This document shows positions 15,581 through 23,809 of a stretch of 64,000 bases of DNA, one piece after another. Made by a program: the position numbers and the translations under genes. How positions within the stretch are numbered: the first letter of the stretch is position 1; every line of letters begins with the position of its first letter. Location: the NCBI RefSeq assembly GCF_014636935.1, contig NZ_BMES01000002.1:248001-312000 (forward strand), read 5' to 3'. A model generated the notes under the pieces. It searched no databases. It saw nothing but the letters and a program-made list of their open reading frames with translations, and was not told where the DNA came from. The stretch is from Alsobacter metallidurans. Its GTDB lineage: Bacteria > Pseudomonadota > Alphaproteobacteria > Rhizobiales > Beijerinckiaceae.

Positions 15581-18121
15581 ATGACGAGTTCCTCATCCTC
15601 CACCCTGGCGCGCGTTCCGCTGCCGCTCGTCGCTGCCGCCGTCGCGCTGGTGCTGCTGCCGGCCGCCCTGATGGCGCTCGGGCTCACCATGACGTCGGCC
15701 ACCGAGGTGGTCGTCTACGCCATGGCGTGCATGGCGCTGAACGTCCTGGTCGGCCACACAGGGCTCGTCTCCTTCGGCCACGGCGCCTGGTTCGGCCTCG
15801 GCGCTTACGCGGCCGGCCTCATCCAGCGCCACTGGATGCCGGGCGCGTTCTTCGGCCCGACGCTGCTGGCGCTGGCGCTGGTCGGCCTGCTGTCCGCCGC
15901 CTTCGGCTCGCTGATCCTGCGCAGGCGCGGCGTCTACTTCTCGCTGCTGACGCTCGCCCTGTCGGCCATGATGTATGTCGTCGCCTTTCGCTGGACCGAG
16001 GTGACGGGCGGCGAGAACGGGTTGGCGGGAATTACCCGGCCGAACTTCGCGGGCGTCGATCTTGAAGCCTCCGCACCGTATTACTGGTTCGTGGCGGCGC
16101 TCGCCTTCGCGGTTCTGGTCGGCCTCTGGCGCTTTCACCACTCACCCGTCGGCACGGTGCTGGTCGCGATCCGCGAGAACGAGCAGCGCGCTCGCTTCCT
16201 GGGCTACCCGACCAATCGCTACAAGCTTGCCGCCTTCGTGCTCTCGGCCGTGCTCACCGGTCTGGCGGGCGTGCTGCTGCTCTACAAAAATCGCATGACG
16301 TCGGCCGAGCCGATCTCGGTGACGTTCTCGGGCGAGCTTCTCGCCATGGTGGTCATCGGCGGCATGAGGAGCTTCCTGGGGCCCGCGATCGGTGCGCTCT
16401 TCTACATACTCTTCCGCGAATTCCTCTCGATTTACACCGAGAACTGGCTGTTCTGGTTCGGACTGGTCTTCGTCAGCTTCATCGTGTTCTCGCCGTCCGG
16501 GCTCGTGGGCGTCGCGGAGCGCCTGCTCGCGCCGTTCCGCAAGACCGTGGTCGAAGACGCCGCCATGTCGGCCCGGCGCACCGAAGAGATGCCGCTTCCG
16601 GACTCGTTGCGCCCGAAGGAGCACGTTGACGGCGTGGTCCTTGAGGCGACCGGCATCTCCAAGCGCTTCGGCGGCATCAACGCCGTGCGGGATGTCACGA
16701 TTGCGATCCACGACCGCACCCTGCACGCCCTGATCGGCCCCAACGGAGCTGGCAAGACCACGGCGTTCAACCTGCTGTCGGGCATGTTCGCGCCCGACAA
16801 GGGAGACGTGCTGCTGCTCGGCCGCTCGGTGGTGGGCCGGTCGCCCGAAGCGATCGCGGCGGCCGGCATCGGGCGCTCGTTCCAGATCACGAACCTGTTC
16901 GCGGGGCTCTCCGTCGAGGAAAACCTGCGCATCGCCGTCCAGGCCCGGCACGCCGGCCGGTTCGGTTTCTGGAAGCCTGCCACCTCCCTTGCGGGGATTG
17001 GCGCTGAAACGCAGCAGATGGTGCGCTATCTGGGGGTCGCCGGCATCGAGCGCGCCGAGGCCGGATCGCTCTCCTATGGCGGGCAGCGTCTGCTGGACAT
17101 GGGCCTCGCGCTCGCGACCGCGCCGCGCATCCTGCTGCTGGACGAACCCCTGGCCGGCCTCGCGGCGGCCGAGCGCCAGCGCATCGGGGCCATCATCAAG
17201 CGCATCTCCGCCGACCTGCCGGTGCTGCTGGTGGAGCACGACATCGACCGCGTGTTCCAGCTCGCCGACCATGTGACGGTGATGAACGACGGCGCCGTGC
17301 TGCTGGACGGCTCCGTGGAGGACGCCCGCACGAGCCCGCGCGTGCAGGAGGTCTATATCGGCTCGGGCGCGGCCAGCGTCGCTGCAAAGCCGCGCGAAAC
17401 GGCCGCCGAAAAGGCGGAGCTGCTGACGCTGCGGAATGTCGACACGTTTTACGGCAAGAGCCACATCCTGCGGGACGTCTCGCTCACCGTGCATGAGCAC
17501 GAGGTCGTCGCCTTGCTGGGCCGCAACGGCGCCGGCAAGTCGACGCTGCTGAAGACCCTCACGGGCATCGCGCCCGCGAAGTCCGGCTCCATTCGGCTCT
17601 CCGGCGCGGAACTCGTCGGCCGTCCCTCGGCCCAGACGGCGCGGCTCGGCGTCGGCTACGTGCCGCAGGGCAGGGGGCTCTTCGCCGGGATGACGGTGGC
17701 GCAGAACCTCGAGCTCGGCCGCCTGCGTCGCCAGACCGGCAACGGCGTCCATTGGGAGCTGGAGCGGATCTACGAGTATTTCCCGCGCATCCGCGAGCGG
17801 CTGGACAGCCCCGCCGATTATCTGTCCGGCGGCGAGCAGCAGATGGTGGCTGTCGCCCGGGCGCTCTCGGGCGACGTGCGGGTGCTCCTCCTGGATGAGC
17901 CCTTCGAAGGTCTCGCGCCCGCCGTGGTGGAGCAGCTCTTCGAGGCCTTCGACCGGCTCAGGCGCGAGGTCGCGATCATCATCGTCGACCACCACCTGGA
18001 TCTGGCGCTGGCGCTGTCGGACTCCACCGTCGCGCTGGAACGCGGGCAGGTGATCCATACGGGTCCTTCCAAGGCGCTGCGAGACGATCTCGACCTGCGC
18101 CGCAAGGTGCTCTGGCTCTAA
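15581..18121 (+). CDS. Fused ABC transporter LivM-LivG-LivF (permease plus two ATPases)
   Basis: A single 846-residue reading frame joins three normally separate subunits. Residues ~1-320 are a LivM-type permease ('NVLVGHTGLVSFGHGAWFGLGAYAAG', 'VVIGGMRSFLGP'). Residues ~350-595 are a LivG-type ATPase with Walker A GPNGAGKT at ~386-393 and signature LSYGGQ at ~496. Residues ~612-846 are a LivF-type ATPase with Walker A GRNGAGKS at ~647-654, signature LSGGEQ at ~748 and a Walker B LLLDEP. Linkers of ~30 and ~20 residues join the parts. The ATG at 15581 lies 9 bases after the LivH stop; the frame is open upstream but overlaps LivH and the binding-protein gene. Confidence 0.93.
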   Translation: MTSSSSSTLARVPLPLVAAAVALVLLPAALMALGLTMTSATEVVVYAMACMALNVLVGHTGLVSFGHGAWFGLGAYAAGLIQRHWMPGAFFGPTLLALALVGLLSAAFGSLILRRRGVYFSLLTLALSAMMYVVAFRWTEVTGGENGLAGITRPNFAGVDLEASAPYYWFVAALAFAVLVGLWRFHHSPVGTVLVAIRENEQRARFLGYPTNRYKLAAFVLSAVLTGLAGVLLLYKNRMTSAEPISVTFSGELLAMVVIGGMRSFLGPAIGALFYILFREFLSIYTENWLFWFGLVFVSFIVFSPSGLVGVAERLLAPFRKTVVEDAAMSARRTEEMPLPDSLRPKEHVDGVVLEATGISKRFGGINAVRDVTIAIHDRTLHALIGPNGAGKTTAFNLLSGMFAPDKGDVLLLGRSVVGRSPEAIAAAGIGRSFQITNLFAGLSVEENLRIAVQARHAGRFGFWKPATSLAGIGAETQQMVRYLGVAGIERAEAGSLSYGGQRLLDMGLALATAPRILLLDEPLAGLAAAERQRIGAIIKRISADLPVLLVEHDIDRVFQLADHVTVMNDGAVLLDGSVEDARTSPRVQEVYIGSGAASVAAKPRETAAEKAELLTLRNVDTFYGKSHILRDVSLTVHEHEVVALLGRNGAGKSTLLKTLTGIAPAKSGSIRLSGAELVGRPSAQTARLGVGYVPQGRGLFAGMTVAQNLELGRLRRQTGNGVHWELERIYEYFPRIRERLDSPADYLSGGEQQMVAVARALSGDVRVLLLDEPFEGLAPAVVEQLFEAFDRLRREVAIIIVDHHLDLALALSDSTVALERGQVIHTGPSKALRDDLDLRRKVLWL

Positions 18122-18140
18122 AACAAAGCTGAGGTTCGCG

Positions 18141-19094
18141 ATGCCGAATGCTGCAAGCCCCGAAGTCGTCGCCATCGTGGGCGTCGGGCTCATCGGACGG
18201 GCGTGGGCGGCCATTTTCGCCCGCGCCGGATGGCAGGTGCGCCTCTGGGACCCGCACGCTCCGACGCTCGCGGCCGCCCCGGGGCTGATCCGCGAGGAAC
18301 TTGGCAAGCTGGCCCGCCACGGGCTGGCGGACGACCCCGATGGGGCCGCGGCCCGCATCGCAGTGGGGGCCTCGCTGGCGGACGCGCTGGCGGGCGTCTC
18401 GTTCGTGCAGGAGAACGGGCCCGAGGTCGTCGAGCAGAAGCGGGCGATCTTCGCCGAGCTGGACCGGCTGGCGCCCCCGGACGCGATCCTGTGTTCCTCC
18501 ACCTCCGCCATCGTGGCGTCCCGCTTCACCGAAGGGCTGCCCGGCCGCGCACGCTGCATTGTGGCGCATCCGGTGAACCCACCCCACCTCGTGCCCATCG
18601 TCGAGCTCTGCGGCGCGCCCTGGACTGCGCCCGAGACCGTGGAGCGCGCCCGCGCGGCATTCAGCGCGATCGGGCAGGTCCCGATCACGGTGCGGAAAGA
18701 GGTCGACGGCTTCATCCTCAACCGCCTGCAGGGCGCGCTGCTGGCCGAGGCGTTCCGGCTGGTGGGGGAGGGCTATGTGTCCGCGGAAGACCTCGACCAC
18801 ACGGTGAAGGACGGCCTCGGCCTGCGCTGGTCCTTCATGGGGCCGTTCGAGACCATCGAGCTGAACGCGCCCGGCGGCATTCCGGACTACTGCGCCCGCT
18901 ACACGGGCTTCTACAAGGGGCTGGCGCACGACGCAGCCGGGCCCGAAGTTTACGAAAGCCCCAACATCGACCGGGTCGCGGCCGCGTGGCCGCACGCCGC
19001 TACGCCCGAGCGCGTCGCCGAACGCACGCGGTGGCGCAACGAGCGGCTGGCCGCGCTCGCGGCCCACAAGCGCGCCGCGCCCGACCCCGCCTGA
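18141..19094 (+). CDS. 3-hydroxyacyl-CoA dehydrogenase family protein (carnitine dehydrogenase / lambda-crystallin-like)
   Basis: 317 residues. The N-terminal Rossmann fold has 'AIVGVGLIGRAWAAIFARAGWQVRLWD'; 'ENGPEVVEQKRAIFAELD', 'SSTSAIVASRF' and 'AHPVNPPHLVPIVE' with its catalytic His are hallmarks of L-3-hydroxyacyl dehydrogenases acting on free hydroxy acids (L-carnitine dehydrogenase, L-gulonate dehydrogenase/lambda-crystallin). It lacks the C-terminal thioesterase domain fused to some rhizobial carnitine dehydrogenases. The gene directly precedes a beta-keto acid cleavage enzyme, so it probably oxidises a beta-hydroxy acid to the beta-keto acid used by that enzyme. The exact substrate is unproven. 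Confidence 0.88.
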   Translation: MPNAASPEVVAIVGVGLIGRAWAAIFARAGWQVRLWDPHAPTLAAAPGLIREELGKLARHGLADDPDGAAARIAVGASLADALAGVSFVQENGPEVVEQKRAIFAELDRLAPPDAILCSSTSAIVASRFTEGLPGRARCIVAHPVNPPHLVPIVELCGAPWTAPETVERARAAFSAIGQVPITVRKEVDGFILNRLQGALLAEAFRLVGEGYVSAEDLDHTVKDGLGLRWSFMGPFETIELNAPGGIPDYCARYTGFYKGLAHDAAGPEVYESPNIDRVAAAWPHAATPERVAERTRWRNERLAALAAHKRAAPDPA

Positions 19095-19123
19095 ATACCC
19101 CCGCCTCGAACGCGAGAACCGCC

Positions 19124-20047
19124 ATGAGCCGCAAAGTCATCATCACCTGCGCCGTCACGGGCGCGATCCACACGCCCTCGATGTCGCCGGCGCTGCCGGT
19201 GACCCCGGAGGAGATCGCGGACGCCGCCATCGGGGCCGCGGAGGCGGGCGCGGCGATCGTGCATCTTCACGCGCGCAATCCGCAAACCGGTCAGCCCGAC
19301 CAGACGCCCGAGGCTTTCGCGCCCTTCCTGAAGGTCATCAAGCAGCGCTCCAACTGCGTCATCAATCTGACGACCGGCGGCGCCCCGACCATGACCGTGC
19401 AGGAGCGGGTGCGCCCCGCCGCGACCTTCAAGCCGGAGGTGGCCTCGCTGAACATGGGCTCGATGAATTTCGGCCTGTTCGGCATGCTGGACCGCTTCAA
19501 GACCTTCAAGCACGAGTGGGAGCCGAAATACCTCGGCAACAAGGACATCCTGTTCCGCAACACCTACCAGGACATCGAATACGTCCTCACGACCTTGTCG
19601 GAGACGGGAACGCGCTTCGAGTTCGAGTGCTACGACACGTCTCACCTCTACAACCTGGCCTATTTCCTGGACCGCGGGCTCGTGAAGACGCCGCTCTTCG
19701 TCCAGACCGTTTTCGGCCTGATGGGCGGAACCGGAGCCCATCCGGAAGACGTCATCCACATGAAGCGGACGGCGGACCGGTTGTTCGGCGACAAGTACCG
19801 GTGGTCCGTGCTGGGCGCGGGGCGCCACCAATTGCCGATCGCCGCCATGGCGGCCGCCATGGGCGGAAACATCCGCGTCGGCCTGGAGGACTCGCTGTGG
19901 GCCGGCCCCGGCAAGCTGGCCCGGTCCAACGCCGAGCAGGTGACGTCGGCGCGGCGAATCATCGAGGGCCTCGGCCTGGAAGTCGCGACGCCGGACGAGG
20001 CGCGCGAAATCTTGTCGCTCAAAGGGGGCGACAAGGTCGACTTCTGA
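19124..20047 (+). CDS. Beta-keto acid cleavage enzyme (BKACE, DUF849)
   Basis: A 307-residue TIM-barrel enzyme of the 3-keto-5-aminohexanoate cleavage (Kce/BKACE) family. These enzymes condense a beta-keto acid with acetyl-CoA and split it to acetoacetate plus a new CoA ester, using Zn or another divalent metal. The metal-binding HLHARN lies at residues 47-52, preceded by 'GAAIV'; 'INLTTGG' and 'ASLNMGSMNFG' are further signatures. The ATG at 19124 starts 'MSRKVIITCAVTGAIHTPSMSP', typical of the family. It is the last gene of the transporter-dehydrogenase operon. In the carnitine route the substrate would be 3-dehydrocarnitine; other beta-keto acids remain possible. Confidence 0.92.
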   Translation: MSRKVIITCAVTGAIHTPSMSPALPVTPEEIADAAIGAAEAGAAIVHLHARNPQTGQPDQTPEAFAPFLKVIKQRSNCVINLTTGGAPTMTVQERVRPAATFKPEVASLNMGSMNFGLFGMLDRFKTFKHEWEPKYLGNKDILFRNTYQDIEYVLTTLSETGTRFEFECYDTSHLYNLAYFLDRGLVKTPLFVQTVFGLMGGTGAHPEDVIHMKRTADRLFGDKYRWSVLGAGRHQLPIAAMAAAMGGNIRVGLEDSLWAGPGKLARSNAEQVTSARRIIEGLGLEVATPDEAREILSLKGGDKVDF

Positions 20048-20094
20048 CGCCGGATCGGCGCGGCGCTCAGCCCGAAGGCGGCTCGGCGAAATCT

Positions 20095-20115
20095 CCGAAA
20101 AGCCCTGGCTTTCGG
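20095..20115 (+). terminator. Weak hairpin after the BKACE operon
   Basis: CCGAAAAGCC and GGCTTTCGG pair with one bulged A around a two-base spacer, 48 bases after the operon's last stop codon. No T tract follows, so termination here is doubtful. Confidence 0.3.
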
Positions 20116-20266
20116 CGTCGCGGCCGCCAAACTCCCGCAGCGCGGCCGCTGCGGGAGGCCGCGTGCAAACCCTTAGTTCCATGGATCGAAACGGGTTTTT
20201 AACTTGGATCAGCCATTTCCCTTGTAAGTTGTAGTTCAGCGGGAACATCCGCGGGGGTGGTAAGCC

Positions 20267-21130
20267 ATGCGGCTGATCGTCGGCACAATTCTTGTCTTCG
20301 CCTGCGTCTTCGGCAGCTACGCGATGATGGGCGGCCATCTCGAGGTGCTGTGGCAGCCCTTCGAGTTCGTGATCATCCTCGGCGCGGCGATCGGCGCGTT
20401 CATCATCGGCAACCCCGCGCCGGTGCTGAAAGCCGTTCCCGCCATGCTCGGCACGCTGTTCAAGGGCCCCAAGTACAAGCAGGAATGCTACGTCGAACTG
20501 CTCGGGATGCAGTTCACCTTGTACAAGCTCGCGAAGCAGAAGGGCATGACGGCCATCGAGCCGCACATCGAAAACCCGAGCGAATCCTCCCTGTTCAACG
20601 CTTTCCCGACTTTTGCGGCCAACCATCATGCGGTGGAGTTCGTCTGCGATTACATGCGCATGGTGACCATGGGCGCGGACAACGCCTACGAGATCGAAGC
20701 CCTCATGGACGAGGAGCTCGAGACGCACCACCAGGAGCAGGAGCGCATCATCACGGCCATGCAGTCGCTCGCCGACGGCACGCCGGCGCTCGGCATCGTC
20801 GCGGCCGTGCTCGGCGTGATCAAGACCATGGGCGCCATCTCGGAGCCGCCGGAGGTGCTGGGCCACCTGATCGGCGGCGCGCTGGTCGGCACCTTCTTCG
20901 GGGTTTTCGTCGCATACGGCTTCTTCGCCCCCATGGCGGCCTCGCTCAAGAGCACCTTCGAGGCCGAGTCCAAGTACTACTCCTCCCTCAAGGCGGGCCT
21001 GCTCGCCCATATCGGCGGCCAGCCGCCCGTGATGTCGATCGAGTTCGCCCGCAAGGCGCTCTTCAGCGAGGTTCGCCCGACCTACAGCGAGGTGGAAGCC
21101 GCGACCGCCGATCTGCCCGCCGCCGCCTGA
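20267..21130 (+). CDS. motA: Flagellar motor stator protein MotA
   Basis: A 287-residue inner-membrane protein with four transmembrane helices; with MotB it forms the proton-conducting stator of the flagellar motor. Family signatures seen are 'IIGNPAPVLKAVPAMLG', 'LLGMQFTLYKLAKQKGM' in the cytoplasmic loop that bears the charged residues contacting FliG, and the paired helices 'GTPALGIVAAVLGVIKTMGAI' and 'LIGGALVGTFFGVFVAYGFFAP'. ATG start. motB follows after 22 bases. No other flagellar gene is in the window on either side. Confidence 0.97.
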   Translation: MRLIVGTILVFACVFGSYAMMGGHLEVLWQPFEFVIILGAAIGAFIIGNPAPVLKAVPAMLGTLFKGPKYKQECYVELLGMQFTLYKLAKQKGMTAIEPHIENPSESSLFNAFPTFAANHHAVEFVCDYMRMVTMGADNAYEIEALMDEELETHHQEQERIITAMQSLADGTPALGIVAAVLGVIKTMGAISEPPEVLGHLIGGALVGTFFGVFVAYGFFAPMAASLKSTFEAESKYYSSLKAGLLAHIGGQPPVMSIEFARKALFSEVRPTYSEVEAATADLPAAA

Positions 21131-21152
21131 TCCAAATTCCAGCAGGAACTCG

Positions 21153-22019
21153 ATGGCCAATAATTCCATCCGGCCGATCATCGTCAAGAAGGTCAAGAAG
21201 TCTGCGCACGCGCACCATGGCGGCGCCTGGAAGATCGCCTACGCGGATTTCGTGACCGCCATGATGGCGTTCTTTTTGCTCATGTGGCTGATCAGCATGA
21301 CCACGCAGGAGCAGAAGACCGGCCTCGCGAACTACTTCTCGCCGCCCAATGTCAGCCCCACCACCAGCGGTTCCGGCGGCATCCTGATGGGCTCCGCCAT
21401 CGACAAGCCGGGCAGCAAGGCGTCGGACATTCGCGACGCGCCGGTGGGTGGAACGGGCCGCGTCAGCGACCGCGAGCCCAGCCCGCCGACCGCGCTCATC
21501 CGGGATCCCAGCCGCCCGATCGCCAGCGGGGCCAACCAGAGCGCGGCGGCGAGCATCCGCGAAGCGCTCCAGAAAATGCCCGAATACACCGAGCTGTCAC
21601 GCAACATCGTGGTCGAGGCGACCAAGGAAGGCGTGAACGTCTCCCTCACGGACCAGGACGGCCGCTCGATGTTCCCCGAGGGCTCGGTCAACCCCTATGA
21701 GCGCACCCGTCTCGTGCTGGTGGCTCTGGCGCCCACACTGCGCCGGCTGAACAACCGCCTCTCCGTCACCGGCCATACGGCCGCGACGCGGCCGGGCGCG
21801 CAGGGCTCGGATTCCTGGAGCCTGAGCGCCGGGCGGGCCGTCTCGGTGCGCGAGATCCTGTCAAACGCGGGCTTCCCCAGCAACCGCTTCACCTCCGTGG
21901 CGGGGCGCGCCGACACCGAGCCGGTGTTCCCGGACAATCCCCACCTGGCGTCGAACCAGCGCCTGACAATCACGCTGATCAACGAAGCGCCGCCGATGCC
22001 CCCCGGCGCTTTCCGCTGA
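21153..22019 (+). CDS. motB: Flagellar motor stator protein MotB
   Basis: 288 residues with one N-terminal transmembrane helix carrying the proton-accepting Asp32 in 'AYADFVTAMMAFFLLMWL', a plug/linker region rich in Ser/Gly/Pro, and a C-terminal OmpA-like peptidoglycan-binding domain ('RLSVTGHTAA', 'WSLSAGRAVSVREIL', 'NQRLTITL'). It anchors the MotA4-MotB2 stator to the cell wall. The OmpA domain shows HTAA where HTD is common, a small departure from the usual Asp. Confidence 0.95.
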   Translation: MANNSIRPIIVKKVKKSAHAHHGGAWKIAYADFVTAMMAFFLLMWLISMTTQEQKTGLANYFSPPNVSPTTSGSGGILMGSAIDKPGSKASDIRDAPVGGTGRVSDREPSPPTALIRDPSRPIASGANQSAAASIREALQKMPEYTELSRNIVVEATKEGVNVSLTDQDGRSMFPEGSVNPYERTRLVLVALAPTLRRLNNRLSVTGHTAATRPGAQGSDSWSLSAGRAVSVREILSNAGFPSNRFTSVAGRADTEPVFPDNPHLASNQRLTITLINEAPPMPPGAFR

Positions 22020-22145
22020 CAACCAGGCGCCTCGGTCTGACGCGAGCGGGCGCGGATTCCTGGCCCGAAAGCCGTTGGAGGACGGACGCCCTTGCGCGAC
22101 TGAGCCGCCGAACAAGCGCCATTCCGTTGGGTTGGGCGAATTTGT

Positions 22146-22346
22146 TCAGTTTCGATGCCGATAGCGAAGCTCTGCAACCGCTGATCGCAACCTGATGAGG
22201 CGCTCCTCGAGGTCCAATCCGACGAAGTCAGCCCCAACATCGATGTCGAACCGTTTGAGTTGTTCGGCCAACACCCGCAGTAGTTCGGGCTCGGAAGCCC
22301 CAGAGGTCAACGCCTCACCCAGAATCGCGCTTGGCTTTCGCATCAT
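22146..22346 (-). CDS. Small hypothetical protein
   Basis: A possible 66-residue product, acidic and helical in character (for example 'ELLRVLAEQLKRFDIDVGADF' and 'LEERLIRLRSAVAELRYRHRN'). Several starts (TTG 22355, GTG 22349, ATG 22346, ATG 22343) are available and none has a clear ribosome-binding site. It lies beyond the strong terminator of the Hsp20 gene, so it would need its own promoter. No family is recognised, and it may not be coding. Confidence 0.3.
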   Translation of the reverse strand: MMRKPSAILGEALTSGASEPELLRVLAEQLKRFDIDVGADFVGLDLEERLIRLRSAVAELRYRHRN

Positions 22347-22372
22347 CACTCGCAATCTGAAAATGGCGCTCG

Positions 22373-22410
22373 AAAAAAGAAGCCTCGCAGACCTGGCGTT
22401 TGCGAGGCTT
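22373..22410 (-). terminator. Rho-independent terminator of the Hsp20 gene
   Basis: On the minus strand AAGCCTCGCA pairs with TGCGAGGCTT over an 11-base loop, followed by CTTTTTT. It begins six bases after the Hsp20 stop codon. Confidence 0.9.
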
Positions 22411-22415
22411 GGTGT

Positions 22416-22940
22416 TCAAGCGGCCTTGACGACGATTTTCGTCTCTTTCTGCGCTTCGGCGGTTTTTGGCAGCACGACCGTCAATACGCCTCGAGAGAAC
22501 GTCGCTTCGATCTTTGAAGCATCGACGCCGTCCGGCAAGGGGAACGAGCGCTCGAAGCTGCCGAACCGGCGCTCCGAAACGTGATAGTCGCCCTGAGTCT
22601 CGTCCTTCTCAACGTGTTTCTCACCGCTGATGACGATCGAGCCATTCACGAGCCTGACCTCGACGGATTTCTCATCCAGACCAGGCAGTTCGGCCACGAT
22701 TTGATAGTTCGCCGCATGCTCAATGAGATCCACAGCCGGCAAGACGCCTTTCACCTTCGACATCGTCGAGCTCAGCGACGGCTGTAGAAGGTGCTCAGGC
22801 CACCGCCAAAGAGCTCCTGCGCCCATCTGGTCGAAGAGGCGGTCAACGTCGGCGCGCAAGCGCTCGAAGGCCGTCCAGTCGCGCCGTCCAGAGATGGCGG
22901 ACTTTTCCGCTTTCACCGGAAGCTTTGTGGGTTCGGTCAT
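22416..22940 (-). CDS. Hsp20/alpha-crystallin family small heat shock protein
   Basis: A 174-residue ATP-independent holdase chaperone. The alpha-crystallin domain spans about residues 65-165: 'VLPAVDLIEHAANYQIVAELPGLDEKSVEV', 'GSIVISGEKH', 'GSFERSFPLPDGVDASKIEA' and 'GVLTVVLPK'. The ATG at 22940 follows GGAGGA at good distance; an upstream in-frame ATG at 22985 would place that ribosome-binding site inside the gene, so it was rejected. It is monocistronic, ending at a strong terminator. Confidence 0.95.
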   Translation of the reverse strand: MTEPTKLPVKAEKSAISGRRDWTAFERLRADVDRLFDQMGAGALWRWPEHLLQPSLSSTMSKVKGVLPAVDLIEHAANYQIVAELPGLDEKSVEVRLVNGSIVISGEKHVEKDETQGDYHVSERRFGSFERSFPLPDGVDASKIEATFSRGVLTVVLPKTAEAQKETKIVVKAA

Positions 22941-22985
22941 GATTATCCTCCGCTGCTTGAACGATAGTTCCCGGGGGATCGCCAC

Positions 22986-23338
22986 GAAGACGCCTGCCGC
23001 CTATCGGGCGGCACGCACTCAACGCAGCCGCAAGACGTGTGAGCCTGGACCGAAGCGAAAAAACGGGCGCTGACCTGGATCAATTATGCCGGCGGGTTTG
23101 AAAGCAGAGGGACATGGCCGTCGCGAGGGGGCGGAACTGCCCGCTCTTGACGCGCATCAGTAAAGGCGACGCAGGCTCGCCTTATTGTCGGCCTGCCCGG
23201 TCAGCTCGTCGCGCAAAACCTTGGTGTCCCCGCTTTTCACTCACTTCCGGGGAAGGCGGGTGTCCGAGCCTCCATGATCGCCAAGATCCCGGCTCGGGAG
23301 AAGGGCGCCTGGTTCAAACCTCCGACGCGGTGAGACCC
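22986..23338. other. Intergenic stretch between Hsp20 and host-attachment gene
   Basis: About 350 bases between two divergent genes. It must hold both promoters, but no clear sigma-32, EcfG or sigma-70 pair was recognised. A GGTTCAAACC at about 23310 looks like a tRNA T-loop but no cloverleaf can be built around it. Confidence 0.5.
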
Positions 23339-23809
23339 ATGTCTGCCTCAAAGCACCGGCCATATGCGCCATTCGATTCGCTCGTGCTGGTTTGCGACGG
23401 GCGCAAATCGCTGTTCTTCCGAAATACCGGCTCCGCTGCTGCGCCGACGCTTCACCTGATGCAACGAAGCGACGCCGACCCTAATCCGCCGACACAGAAA
23501 TGGGGCGCCGATCGACCCGGCCGCTCAGGCGCGGGGGACAGTCGTCGAACCGCCATGGGGCAGACCGACTGGCACGAAGAAGCCGAACGTCAATTCGCGA
23601 TCGAGACAGCCGCGCTGCTGGATCAACTCGCGAATTCGTTCACCGCAAAGGCGGTCGTCATCATCGCGCCACCCCGGACGCTGTCAGTGTTGCGAGATCA
23701 CGTTTCGCCGAACGTCAGGGCGATGCAAATGACCGATTGCGCCGCAGACCTCACGAAACATTCCGTACCCCAGATCGAGGAATGGCTGGCTGGGGAAGGC
23801 GCGACTTGA
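23339..23809 (+). CDS. Host attachment family protein (AtsE-like)
   Basis: A 156-residue protein resembling the family annotated as required for attachment to host cells: an N-terminal 'FDSLVLVCDGRKSLFFRNTG' strand-turn-strand, a central region with 'WHEEAERQFAIETAALLDQLANS', and a C-terminal 'AVVIIAPPRTLSVLRDHVSPNVR' plus 'DLTKHSVPQIEEWL'. Fold and residues suggest a relative of the eRF1/pelota domain. The ATG at 23339 marks the family N-terminus; the frame is open upstream but unlike coding sequence. The function in vivo is unknown outside Agrobacterium-type attachment studies. Confidence 0.8.
   Translation: MSASKHRPYAPFDSLVLVCDGRKSLFFRNTGSAAAPTLHLMQRSDADPNPPTQKWGADRPGRSGAGDSRRTAMGQTDWHEEAERQFAIETAALLDQLANSFTAKAVVIIAPPRTLSVLRDHVSPNVRAMQMTDCAADLTKHSVPQIEEWLAGEGAT

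Noticed and set aside
13383-15596. A 737-codon open frame on the minus strand
   Set aside because: It runs antisense through the binding protein and LivH genes, whose plus-strand products are clear family members; it is a high-GC shadow rich in His, Arg, Gln and Asp.
16142-18721. An 859-codon open frame on the minus strand
   Set aside because: Antisense to the fused LivM-LivG-LivF protein and dehydrogenase; no family resemblance, composition typical of a shadow frame.
23305-23330. GGTTCAAACC resembling a tRNA T-loop at the edge of the island
   Set aside because: No matching acceptor stem, anticodon arm or D-arm could be assembled on either side.
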